Below are positions 42,140-53,064 of a DNA stretch of 64,000 nt, one piece after another. Both the position numbers and the translations under genes were made by a program. The first letter of the stretch is position 1. Each line of letters begins with the position of its first letter. The stretch is from Oscheius dolichura. Taxonomy: Eukaryota; Nematoda; Chromadorea; Rhabditida; Rhabditidae. Where the stretch lies: positions 6,820,001-6,884,000 of the forward strand of contig OW051495.1 in NCBI GenBank assembly GCA_932521035.1. Direction: 5' to 3'. The notes under the pieces were generated by a model, which worked only from the letters and a program-made list of their open reading frames with translations, searched no databases and was not told where the DNA came from.

Positions 42140-45100
42140 CTAGTCGACATAGAGACTCTTCAGGTTCATGGATTCTTTCACGATGCCATCCACGAAGGCG
42201 TCGACCTCGTTCACCACGGGCACCGATGACTCGTTCATCATTTTTATGGACCCTGAAGGAGTTTCATTGTGCTGGTCGGAGAGTAAAGATTGTACCGAAG
42301 GAGACGCGGCGCCCTTTGTTGTGACTGACGGTCAGTCCGCCATTTTGTTGGTTCTGTTCGACAGGGGGCTTGAACTCGTCATTATTAGAAGCCTCCAAGG
42401 CAGAGCTGGTCCGTGACAGTCTGTTCGACGGCGGCTCAAGGGACAACAAATGGGCTAGTGATCCAAAGGGACCATCTGAAATGGAACATCAGCTGATGCT
42501 CTTCTGATCTTCCCACCTGGAAGAAGAAGCTTCACATCGACCTCATAAATAATGCCGTCCACTCGTGTGGCTACTTTTCTGAAGGCATTTGCAGTGGCCA
42601 TGAACTGGACAAGGTCAAAAACTCGCGAGGTCGCCTCCGGTGTGTAGAATTGGGTCCCGTAGGGAATTAGATCAACCTGGAACCATTTATTGAAGTGGCT
42701 AGGGATACTCACATTGTAGGCCATGTGTTCGAGGTGTTGGATGGCGTTGATGGTCTCCTTCAGAGCAGCTCCCAAGAATGGCCACACCTGAATCATTTCA
42801 CCTGTTATCTCTCAAGGTGACCGTTATACCGGAGCCATTGGTTTTTCTGCCGTGGCTCCTTCCAATTCGTCTACACAAATCCTCGCCGATATCTCAATAA
42901 CCGTCGGCCGCACTCGTTCCACATGTAGTCGGACAGGGTCCGTAGTCAGCAGAAGACCACCTGTCCATTCATAGACATGGTCGCCGTATTGATGGAGGTT
43001 TCTAAACGTTTATTAATCGCCGTACTCGACCAAAAGACACCTGCAAATTTCACGGAAAGTGTTCTCATCTGGACCGGAAATGGGGAAACTGACTCGGAGA
43101 ATGATTTGCAACTCGCCGTCGAGGGGTTCCGGGGGCCAGTGGAGGACCTAAAAACGGAGGAGGTCGACAGGTGGCGGAGGAGACCCTACCGGTGGTTTAC
43201 TGTTGATTTGCTGGTTGCCCCCTCCTCCGAATTCGATTGGCTGGAATGTGGGGTAGAACTCTTTGAGGTTGTGTCGAAGTGCCGGGTCAATTTCGACTGT
43301 TCCGTATTCAATTGACGGCACGTCCCTCCATGACTCCAGCTGCTCTAGACGGTCGTCTCTCCACTCTCCATGAGGAAGTTTTCTGAAATAACGAGGGCCA
43401 GTTAACATCTGGCAAAGCAAACTCACTGCACTTTTTGGATGGCGTTTTCAAAGAGAGTCGCCGATTTCTCCCGGATATTTTCCACGAGACCTGCCATTTC
43501 TTTCAAGGATTGCGGATCCCACTCTCGTCGAGCAAAGGCTAATTTCGCCCAACCGTCTGCCTAAAAGTACAGATCTCATTGGATGGTCAAAGATGGAGGG
43601 AAAACTCAGAGAAACGTGATTGCCTCGAGGAGAATCGCGAACGAGGGTAATAATGAGCCGGGCGGAGAAGAGAGATTGAAAAGCGACGAGAAGGAGCTCG
43701 ACGCCATTACTCGTAGGAATAATAACCCGAGGTTTATTTATGGTCTTTTTGAGGGGAAAAATATGGAGGAGGGAGAGATAATTAAGTTTTGAAGGATGGT
43801 TTAAAATGAGGACTGGGAGAACGAGAACAAAAGAGCACATGACGAACTGGAAGAGGGCGACGTTCTTGTAAAGTGCATATTATACAAGGAAAGTAATTCA
43901 TTGTAGAGGAGGCGGAACAGGTGGAATTGTCAACCAGGACTATTCTAAGTGTGACTGCCATAATTGAAGAGAGTTTCGCCTTATTGGAGCAACAAGTGTG
44001 TGATGCGTAATGATACAAGTATTTTAAACGTCTGGCAGTATTCTGAATATGTTGATCTCCACAAAAAGCTAAAAAGGACACCTACATAGATCTAAATTGG
44101 AGCGTAACGAGGGCAATAACTCAGATGAGGCTAGTCTACTCGGGAATAATGCAAGTTACAGCAATTACCATGATTGGGGTACGGCTACTTGAGGAGTATA
44201 CGCGCATGTAGGGGGAGGGTCACAGCTGCTTCTTTCCATCTTTCTCAGGAAGGAGAGAAATGTGGACACAATTAAACGGATGGGAAGGCGCCGAGCCCAA
44301 GACTTTCTGCTGAAAGGCGGCGGCCCAACCTCGTGCTTTTGTTCTGCAAGTTGACCCCAGCCGTAATATCCTGCAAAGTTAGCAGCTTCCAGACCACTGC
44401 ATAAATAAGATTAATTTCTATATGGAGCCGGCAATCCCAAGGAAAAGGAAAAGAATGAATGAGAACGTTCCGTGCCTCTTGAATGATTCATGGGTAACGT
44501 GTTATCGAAGAAGAAAACAGAAGTAAAAATGAGAGTAGCGGTATCAGATTTGTGTTTCCGAACCCCCGCGAAAAAAGGCGTCAAAATACTCCTCCGTGGG
44601 AGTAATATCGATAAAGAAATGAAAGATGACAATATTGCGGCCGGGAGAACGAGGGACAAGCTGTCAACAGACAGAGAATCTCATTTCTGAAGGGATGGGG
44701 GAGGAGGAGAAAAAAAGACAATCCATTAAGGAAGGAGGTGCCGAAACGGGCCACGACTCACATTGACGATGAAGTGTCGAATTGCGGCTCGAACGTTGTC
44801 CTCGTCAATTTTCTCCGTCGCCACGAGGACATTCTTCTGAAAAACGAGGGTCTTCTTATTTGGCCCGAAGTCAAAAAGAGTCTAGGGGGCACCCGGATTT
44901 GAACCGGGGACCTCTCGATCTGCAGTCGAATGCTCTGCCCCTGAGCTATACCCCCATACAAATAAGATTATACGGGACATGTGATAATTGTGATATATGG
45001 CGGCCGTGGGAATCTATTCAATTCAATGGGACTGAAGGCAGTGAGGCGCGTTTACCTCTCCCGTCTATAATCCTACTGAGCCGTTTTGATAGCAAGCTCG

Positions 45101-45237
45101 GTTTTTAATAAATTCAACTAATTTACCTGTTTAGGAAGTACAGAAAAGGTGGACAGGATATCCTCTGCCCCTGCTGAAGATGGCCCGAGAGACGTCAACA
45201 GCTCGTCTCTCAAATGGTCGGAACAGATAATATACAT
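42140..45237 (-). CDS. Unrecognised conserved-looking 439-aa protein, 10 exons
   Basis: I do not recognise the family. Exons with fully consistent phases: 45237-45127, 44836-44762, 43560-43427, 43382-43190, 43147-43041, 43001-42830, 42787-42713, 42676-42517, 42475-42296 and 42252-42140. The product is soluble, with no signal peptide or membrane segment. The N-terminal half looks helical (KIDEDNVRAAIRHF, then ADGWAKLAFARREWD). The middle has conserved-looking aromatic blocks (HWPPEPLDGELQ, YGDHVYEWTGG, VWPFLGAALKE). The C-terminus is polar with a basic RRVSFGS site that could be phosphorylated. A splice acceptor (accatttcag) ends 4 nt before the chosen ATG, which fits trans-splicing. AATAAA at 42081-42086 follows the stop. 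An extra or alternative exon may lie near 44370. The first intron carries a tRNA gene. Confidence 0.75.
44884..44955 (-). tRNA. tRNA-Cys (anticodon GCA)
   Basis: The minus strand folds as a standard cloverleaf. The acceptor stem GGGGGTA pairs with TGCCCCC (one G-U pair), the D-loop contains AGCTCAGGGGCAGAG, and the anticodon loop CTGCAGA sits on a TTCGA/TCGAG stem. The T-arm is CCCGG-TTCAAAT-CCGGG, and the discriminator base is T. The A and B box sequences are intact and a TTTTT terminator follows about 10 nt downstream. No intron. The gene lies inside the first intron of the 439-aa protein gene, on the same strand. Confidence 0.96.
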
Positions 45238-45241
45238 CCTC

Positions 45242-48200
45242 CTGAAATGGTTTCTGTTTGTCCACCAGAAAAGGAAGGGAGTTGACCAAGAAAATAAGAG
45301 CAAACAAAAGGGAAACACAATGCCGAGGAAGCAGGGAGAAGGACATTATTAGCGAGTCAACGAATCTTATTTTAGGGGACAATGGAAAGATGACTGGACC
45401 GATGATGACGACGCGCCATGGAAAAGGTTGGAGATGGCGGCAATACCATTCTTCGGCATCTCTGATCACCCCAGACAAAAGGAGCTGGACTTTCCCAGAA
45501 GAATCAAAATGTTTGCGGGGATCCGATGGCATTATTCTTAGAATTGGGGGACACTACAAACAGAGAATCAGAAAGGAGCCGGCGACCAGAATCATTTCAC
45601 GGAAGGCTGCCCTCTCCCGGAGAAGGTGTCCAAAAACCACTTGGCAGAGTTTAAAAACATAGAATAAGCGGGTAGACAAAGGAATTCGACAATCGGAAGC
45701 TCACCAGGAAGGGAACTTAGGACGAAGAAGCGAACATGGACTAGGAGGAGTGTTATCTTGCAATTCTACAGAAGAACTCACGCGAAACGAGGAAAACACG
45801 GATATAATTTTACAAAGGGGGTCGCGAGAGTGGTAGACAACGAAGATCAACTTCTTCTTACTTTGTCTCTTCTGCAAAAACCACGTGTCTCTTCGTAGAA
45901 AAAAAGGAGAAGCAGGGAGGTGATAACGAAGGTAATAAAGTGGGGAAGACAAGGCTACCGACGGTCTCCCCTCCCCGGTAATTAAGGAATTCCCGCAGCG
46001 GCAGACTAGGAACTTGTTGCGGGATGAAATATGACCAAAGTTAAGGAAGGAGACAGCCGCTGTTGTCCGGGGTGTTTACCCGTGGAATATGAACCAGGAG
46101 AGAAGTAAAAATATCAAGGTCAGCCACGCTTTAAACTGGCAAGAGGATACTCTCTCTCTCTCTCTTTATGACCGATAGGACAAATTTATGACGCCATCGC
46201 ATGACACTGGCCACCAAATGGCCGCCGTTTTAGCTGCTGCTCCGGCTCCATTACGGGTCAGACTGAGCACGAAAAAGTTCGGGTCTCTTTCTGCTATTAT
46301 CGTTGAAATTGAAGCGGAACTGGTTGGCAGCCGGGGAGCAGGGGTTCGGAGGGACGGGTACGGCTTATGGTGATCGGTTTACGTGTGTGGACCGCAGAAC
46401 TTTAAACTGGTCTCGTCTCTCGTCTCTTCCGGCTGATCTTGGCAACTTTTAGAATTATTCCCGGTTTAAAAGAAGCCATTAATTGTATAGGAGGACAAGC
46501 TGGTGGTGAATAATAAGCGTGGCTACTTGGGATCAATGCAAATTGTAGCTGAAGGCAGAAGAAGAGGAGCCGTCTAAATACGTGGGGGACACAAAGAGAA
46601 TCCACTTTGCGGGTAGATTGCATTGGGTAATGTTACTTGACGAGGCGTCAAAACAGCTGACAGCAGGATAACCCTGATGAATGGGACCCTCGACACTTTG
46701 GAATGAAACGGACGTGGAAGGATATGGCATAGTCATCTCTTATTCGGCGGATTGGAGGAAGAATTCTAAAATTAGACCGGTGGGAGCCATTTTTAGACTG
46801 CTGACGAGGTGGTCCCGGTGCGATCAGGTTGCGGGAATCCTTGAACAGAGAACGAGGAATCAAAAGCAACCACTTGTCATCGCGGTCATAAATATTGTTC
46901 CACGTAATGAAATTGCACAAATTACACTAGTTTTCGCAGAAATTTGAAACAAAAAAGTCCGCAAATCTGTCTAGTGTGGGGCGCTTGTTCAAAACCGGAT
47001 AAACGTTGGAAATAAGGGCAAATTATTCTATCTCTAATGTCGAAGACTCTTATTTTGGATGAATACTGGAAATAGGGGATATTCGAGGATAAAGCGAGGA
47101 TAAGAGGTTCTTCCCCTCGTTGGTGAACTTGGCCAACTCTTTGAAGCAGAAAAGTAGCCGAACAACACGGACTAACCTTATTTTTCGGCAACAAAAGAGC
47201 CCTGTTATGAGTATTTTGCAGTGAAGCTCAGAATAAACCGAGCACTGAAACAATTTGTCCAGATGGGTAAGCACTGAGGTGCATGAAACTTTTTACATCA
47301 ATAACCCCTGCCAAGTCCCAGATTATGGTAACGGGTTTCGAAATTTTATTCGGCTGGGTTGGAAAATGTAACAGAGCCGCCGGGCAGCTCCTCAAAAGGA
47401 AATTAAAGGATGTTTGCTAAGACTCAAAGTTCGGGGAGGGGATACCCGCATTCTCAAGTCATCTGCCCCACCAGGAGGGGTCAGATGATCTGGGTTTGGT
47501 GTTTCAGAAGGGAAGAGAGGCGCCTCTTGTGGTCAGAATGGGCAAAAGGGCCCCCGTCAATCATACAACGGAACTGGCGGATATGTGTATCGCGTGCGTG
47601 TCCTTCCGAGACGGAGAGAAAGGGAGCCGGGGCCCCTGATGAATCGCAACATAATGGAGCAATTATTCATGGCCGTGGGAGTCCAAGTCCACACTTTTTC
47701 CATCGTTAAAACTCGAGAATTCATGGTGTGACTGCTTGGCGGCTAGCGAGAAGGGCCTCCTCGTCGAAAATTACCCTCATTAAACGAAGGGGGATGGATT
47801 CGAGAGGACATGGAGGCGGATGGAGTTCTTGTTCCCGGAAAATGCCCCCCTTCGGACGTAGTAGTCCGAGGGCGAAAGGTGTTAATCATCATGTTGTCCA
47901 TAAGGGCAGGGGCCCTCTTGTTGTTTTTATGGACAAATTCATGACCACCAGATATCAATAGAAAAAGGGAATGAGACACAGAATCATATATATTTATTTG
48001 AATGCTGGGTATATTGTGGACATCATAGGGATAATAATATTATTCTCAAAGTGTTCCAAGTTGCTAGCATGAGATTGTTATTGGGCACAATTATAGCAGA
48101 CGTTCCGTACCGGCAGGAGTCAAAACAGCGGGTAAAGGATGATGTTTAATGGCAGAAATATGATAAGTTCTATGAATAAGGGTAAAAATGGTAAAAAAAA

Positions 48201-48805
48201 AACAACGTTCTCTGGCCTTATCAACTAATTTGACGGGCTCTGAAAAGCGAAGCGGAATATTTTGGGGCGACAGCTAATTAGTCTGTTGGATGTGACCAGC
48301 AAACACCAGCCATTGACCTCTTCAGGTTCCGGACAGACGTTGAATCTCTTGTTCCTCAAAGATTTCAAGAAAACGATCGTTTCTCCGTTTAATTTGCAAC
48401 GGATCACCGAGTCAAGACACTCTTCTGCCTCATGAACATAGTCTTTCAACTCATTGTGTTTCTCCTCGAAGCCGGATTTTTATTGCGTTCGCAAAAGACG
48501 TTTCTTATGAGGAAATCAAAAGGATTGCCCCTCATATTCCGGGTCATTGTCTAGACATTCCCCATATCGACGAACCCTCCAAGTGATAGCCTCACCATTT
48601 CCGATCCCATCCACCCTACCCTCTCCCTCATTTCCCTTCCCCAGGTATAAACAATTCTTCTGCGTCATCTGACTTCCTTGCATACTGATCCCCTCAGGGT
48701 GTTTTCTCCACCATCTCTACTCCCCACCCTGACCATTTGTGTCATTCTCTAATTCCTCCCTACAAATTAACGTTCCCGCTCTCCCCCAGAAGATTAACAG
48801 CACCC
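45242..48805. other. 3.5-kb stretch without a recognised gene
   Basis: No complete gene seen. A minus-strand frame near 45532-45420 encodes a short protein-like stretch (ending WYCRHLQPFPW) but has no donor in the phase needed to join the gene below it. A minus-strand frame at 48460-48225 has four cysteines and no start codon. A CT microsatellite lies at 46151-46165. The right end should contain the promoter of the transporter gene. Confidence 0.4.
46151..46165. repeat. CT dinucleotide microsatellite
   Basis: About seven and a half TC units in a row on the plus strand, in intergenic DNA. No function inferred. Confidence 0.7.
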
Positions 48806-51035
48806 ATGATTTCCGCCATGCCTCTCAATGGAGACAGTTCACTTCAGTTATTCTCTATGGCCGAGCTCGAAGTCACAAGGAGTCCCCGTCCCTCGACAGC
48901 CTCCTCGGCCAGAACAGCGACGACCCCGGCAGCCGCCGCCTCTCCCCAGAAGAATAACACCGGTAACTGGGGGATTTCCTTGTGGATCAATAGGGGCAGA
49001 GGGGGGATTATCCATTTTGCTCTTATCACATGAGTCCAGTTGAAGTTTCCTTTTCTGGCAGAGAGGCCTCTCAATGACCAATTGAGTTAGCCCTATCCGC
49101 CACCAAAGCGCGTCATCACTCTTGATATAAATAGAGCTTCGGGGTGGGGTCAGAAATTGTAATTTTGTTGCTCCCAGCTTATCCCAACATGACCGCCAAA
49201 GTACCAGGTTTGTATCTGCCTCCTTTAAAGTTTGAAGGAAACCTTCCTCCAAGGAAATGGATAACAGCTGACTAAACGGAACGCCTAGGTCTTCTCCACT
49301 GTCCCCCATACCCTTTCCATGATAATCCCCCTGCCCCTGTCTCCCCTCCTCTTCCGTCATTAATTCCATCTTCCAGGCCCGATGTTCGTGGAACGGCTGT
49401 GGGAGTCCCTCTACGTCGTCCTCCGTAACCGGCGACTCTTCACCCTCCATGCCATCTCCAATCTCTGTACAGGATTCCAGGTATATTTTGGTCTCTTTTC
49501 TAGATAGGAGATCATAATTTGTTAGAATACATTCCTGCTCTACCTCTATCCTCATCTCATCTGCAATGCTAAAGTGCCTAGTGGAAAGGTCTTCTGGCTG
49601 TATTTGTTATTTACTGCCGCTAATTTCCTCGGCTCCACAACAGCTCATCCATTGAACAAATGGTAAGCTTGTTATTTGATGGTGTAAAAATAAGGATTAC
49701 AGTATGATCAAATCAAAGGCTCTGTTCATCTCCGCAGCGTTGAGCGCCACAGCGTTGTGGCTCCTGACAAAATGGGATTATCCATTCATCTTGGCCACAG
49801 TCTTCGTCGTTCTGGGATTTTCAACCGGAATGACGACGTCGATCTCGACGCACTCATTTCTCCATTGTTTCCCTCAATCCAACTTTTGCCTAACACATGT
49901 CAGTTTGGCTGTTAATCTTGTAATGGAAACAAGTTCAGTCATTTTATCTCTTCCAAGCTATTGGAGCCTTCTTGGCCGTCTGTCAGTTTGAACCTAATCT
50001 AGAGCAGAAGAATAGCTGTACCACGACGAATGGCCATCATATTCACCATGTAATTGGCCAGGAGCGGTTCTCTATCGCCTCCGCTCTCCGTCTGGATCTG
50101 TCGTGTCTCTTCGTCGCCACCCTTCAGATGCCGTTGATGTACCTCCTGCAGTCGACCCCGTTAGAGCCCCAAGAGAGCGAGAATCAACGAGATACTTACG
50201 AGGACACTGACGGAGGTGGGCAGCTCAGATGCTTTGCATAAAAGCCGAACGAGAAGCCTCTTGGATATTTTTCGATTCGGACAAGAAATCGTACAAATAT
50301 TTTACGAATCCTTCCAGAACCGAGCAAAGTTCCGGGTCTAAAATTAGTCCTTCTGGCAGCTCTCTTCGCCTGTACCTGCACCGTCCTGCTGATCGTCTTC
50401 CCATTCTTGGTCTTCTCTCATCCACAAGGTTCGATTCTTCATTGTCAAATCTTCGCCGTAAGTCTAATAATAAACTTCTCTTTTACTGTTTCTTCTCAAG
50501 GCTTTCTTCATTACTGGCAGAGTCATCTCCACCTTTACTTCCGATAAAGTCGCTCCATTCTTCTACCTGGCCATCTGTATTGTGAGTAATTCCGTGTTTC
50601 CCAGAAAAGTCCCGTCCAGGTTGGATTAGGAGCAGCATGTTGTGCATTTGTCTTCGATGCAGTATTGGCGGTTGGTTCGGCTCTCTTCGGATTGTTCCTC
50701 GCTCCCATCTTGCCGTCCCTCATTGCCTATCTTCGGTTCAGCCTGCTCATGAGATGTAAGTCCACCCTCTTCATAATATGCTATTCTTTACAGTGGATAC
50801 TATCTACCTTCTCCTGGCTGGTTCATCCTTTGGCAATCTTCTGTTCCCCCTGTTTCTCTGCTTCTCCGCTCCCTCCGAGAACCGTGTCCTCATCGCCTTC
50901 ATCTTCTTCTCGACCCTCCTCCTCGTCCTCCTCTATGTCTGTATGATGAATGTTCAGGCACAGATAGAGCGGATCAAGCGTAAGCAGAAAGATTACAGCC
51001 CAGTGTATATTTTCCAGCAACACAGGATCGACTAA
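48806..51035 (+). CDS. Multi-pass membrane transporter, MFS-like, 484 aa
   Basis: Nine exons with consistent phases: 48806-48962, 49377-49480, 49526-49662, 49703-49902, 49958-50215, 50318-50457, 50501-50581, 50620-50755 and 50794-51035. After a Ser/Thr/Ala-rich cytoplasmic N-terminus of about 50 residues come many hydrophobic helices. Recognisable ones include FWLYLLFTAANFLGS, FILATVFVVLGFSTGMT, LVLLAALFACTCTVLLIVF, a GLFLAPILPSLIAY segment and a final long helix before a basic tail (ERIKRKQKDYS). A polar loop of about 70 residues lies in the middle, as between the two six-helix halves of the major facilitator superfamily. The GLFLAPILPS-type motif recalls the MFSD4/NaGLT group; substrate unknown. 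An acceptor (ctctcccccag) ends 15 nt before the ATG. The donor at 49902/49903 (GTTTGG) is the weakest junction. Confidence 0.75.
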
Positions 51036-51714
51036 AAATCTTCATTACGCGTTTCTTTTCCGGTGAGAATCTATTGAAGAGAACTCGGTCAATCCGTCCT
51101 TTGATCTCTCGACTTCGTCCCAACTCCTACCGACGATTCAAGTATGTAGTCGGTGGTCATAAAGTTTATGTCTTTTATAGGGAAAGGAGAGCCATGCGAC
51201 GAGGAGAATCCCACGTGCCAAGGATACAAGTAACCGCGGGATCGCCGATGGCAATTCGAAAAGAAACCGAAGTCGTCATCGAAAGTTGTATATAAGAAAC
51301 CCAAAAACCGGATAATAAAAATCTATTTACACCACTTTTGAAGGATATCGCTATCAGATAAAGGGCGGGAAGCGGATAGGCCATTGAGGTACGGGTCAGC
51401 CAGTACATGTATGTATTGTATTTTTCTATTGATATCCTATAGAAATCCATCAATTATCCAGAGGGAATCCATATCCATTATCCGTCTCCCGCCGTTTCGC
51501 CGGATATCCCCCATCTCCCGGATTAACCGCGCCGTCTCCGGGATAATCGTATTCACTCGCCCCGCATTTGGATTGTCGGCCGAGCGCGTATCGATTTTCG
51601 CTTCCCGCGTGGCGGTTTCGTTTGTTTTCGTTTGCTTCGCCGCTTTCCGGTTTCTCGTTTCTTTCCGAACTATTTTTCTTCTTTTTACTTTGAAGTTTTT
51701 AGTTAAAATTAAGG
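51036..51714. other. Intergenic stretch between the transporter and BED genes
   Basis: No coding exon recognised. A plus-strand AATAAA near 51314 may end the transporter transcript. The acceptor gaagtttttag just before the BED gene start lies at its right edge. Confidence 0.45.
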
Positions 51715-52942
51715 ATGATGAGGCCACGGCTGAACCGGTCGCCTGTATGGCTGTATTTCTCGAAGGACTATGAGAACAACGTAGCCAGATGCATGATGTG
51801 CCACCATGTAGGTCGCCGTTCGCTTTTGTTTGATTTTTTGTTTCCGGTTTAGGACTTCAAAGTGATGCCGAACCACAGTACGACGAATCTATTGAACCAT
51901 TTGAGGAAGAACCACAAAATTAATCCACATATGACCGAGCCTGAAGGCGCGGGATTCCCTCCTCCAATGGACGGGGTGCCCCAGATGGAACTGGAACAGG
52001 TGAGAGATTATCTTTGAGTAGAGGAAAAGTAATAGTTTCAGCACCACGTGGAAGGGATGAATCCATACGCTTGGCTGAATTTCGACAAGCTAAACGATAC
52101 GACTGTATTGTGCCGGCTTTGCTATGAGAACAAGGTGAGTGTCCTTACCAAAATGAATGAATTTTATCTTTTAGGAGGTTCAACTGGTCCCTGGGAAAGA
52201 AATTAACACAATAGTTCGTCATTTGGCCGATAAACATCCACAAGCACACAAGGCTTATTTCGGAGAAGACCCCGACGCAGGGTGAGCCCATCTTTCTATT
52301 TTCTTTGAACACCAGTAGATTTAGTCAGAGTTCTAATGAACAGATAGAAGCGACAATTGACAACCAAATGAAAGAACTCTTCCAGCCTATGAGAGCGGTG
52401 AGTACATTCTTCTTTCCTTTTTTACTTCTTCTATCCATTCAGCTGCCGCTCAAAGAAGAGCCAGAAGAAGAAAATGAAGGGGAGGTGCAGGTTATCCAAG
52501 AGAACAGACAGCCGAATCCCGTCCCAACCCATCAACCCCAGCACCGACCCATGTACATCCCTCCTCCACATTTCAAAGAAGGTCCTCACCATGCTACCTC
52601 CCATCCCATTTTCTACCAAAATGGAAACGGGGTGCAGAATATTCGACGGCGGCTATCCCCCTCTCCCAGTGAAGCCACAAGGATTTCGGCGGATTCTCCA
52701 CCACTGGAAAAGAAGGCAAAACCCATTACAGGTTGGGTTTTCATTATTTCCTGTTTATACCTTTTACAGGATTTGGATTTGACAACGACGATGAGTTCAA
52801 AGCTCTCGGTAACCTGGTTGAGAAGGAACTCCGATCGGTTGCTCAGAAAGATCCGAATTTGGCGACAAAATATCAGATCTCAATACAAGAAGAGCTGACA
52901 AAAATGAAGAAGGAAGTATTATTCAAATTGCAATTTAACTAG
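51715..52942 (+). CDS. Two-finger BED-type zinc finger protein, 326 aa
   Basis: BED fingers bind DNA and occur in chromatin-boundary proteins, transposase-derived proteins and nematode regulators such as DPY-20. Seven exons, all phases consistent: 51715-51807, 51853-51999, 52042-52134, 52175-52281, 52319-52397, 52443-52731 and 52770-52942. The first finger (residues 8-55) shows SPVWLYF, the CMMC pair, TTNLLNHL and the final His residues. The second (about 85-140) shows YAWLNF, CRLC, and a diverged NTIVRHLADKH end. A Pro/His-rich linker follows, then a C-terminal helical domain (FDNDDEFKALGNLVEKEL) reminiscent of the dimerisation segments of BED/BESS proteins. An acceptor ends 12 nt before the ATG. 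The gene is tail to tail with fat-3, 122 nt apart. Confidence 0.9.
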
Positions 52943-53064
52943 ATCTCCCGCCCTTTCTGTACATACTGTGATAATAACAGTTTTATTCATTTTTATTTGC
53001 ATTTTTTGAACATTGAAAAGCTCAACGCGACTCGTGATGGACCGGCTTTTTTTCCTGAGACATT

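Noticed and set aside
45258..45662. Plus-strand 134-codon frame
   Set aside because: Antisense to the start of the 439-aa protein gene and without domain character.
48848..49555. Minus-strand 235-codon frame
   Set aside because: It overlaps the first exons of the plus-strand transporter, whose exon phases and hydrophobic helices are far more convincing.
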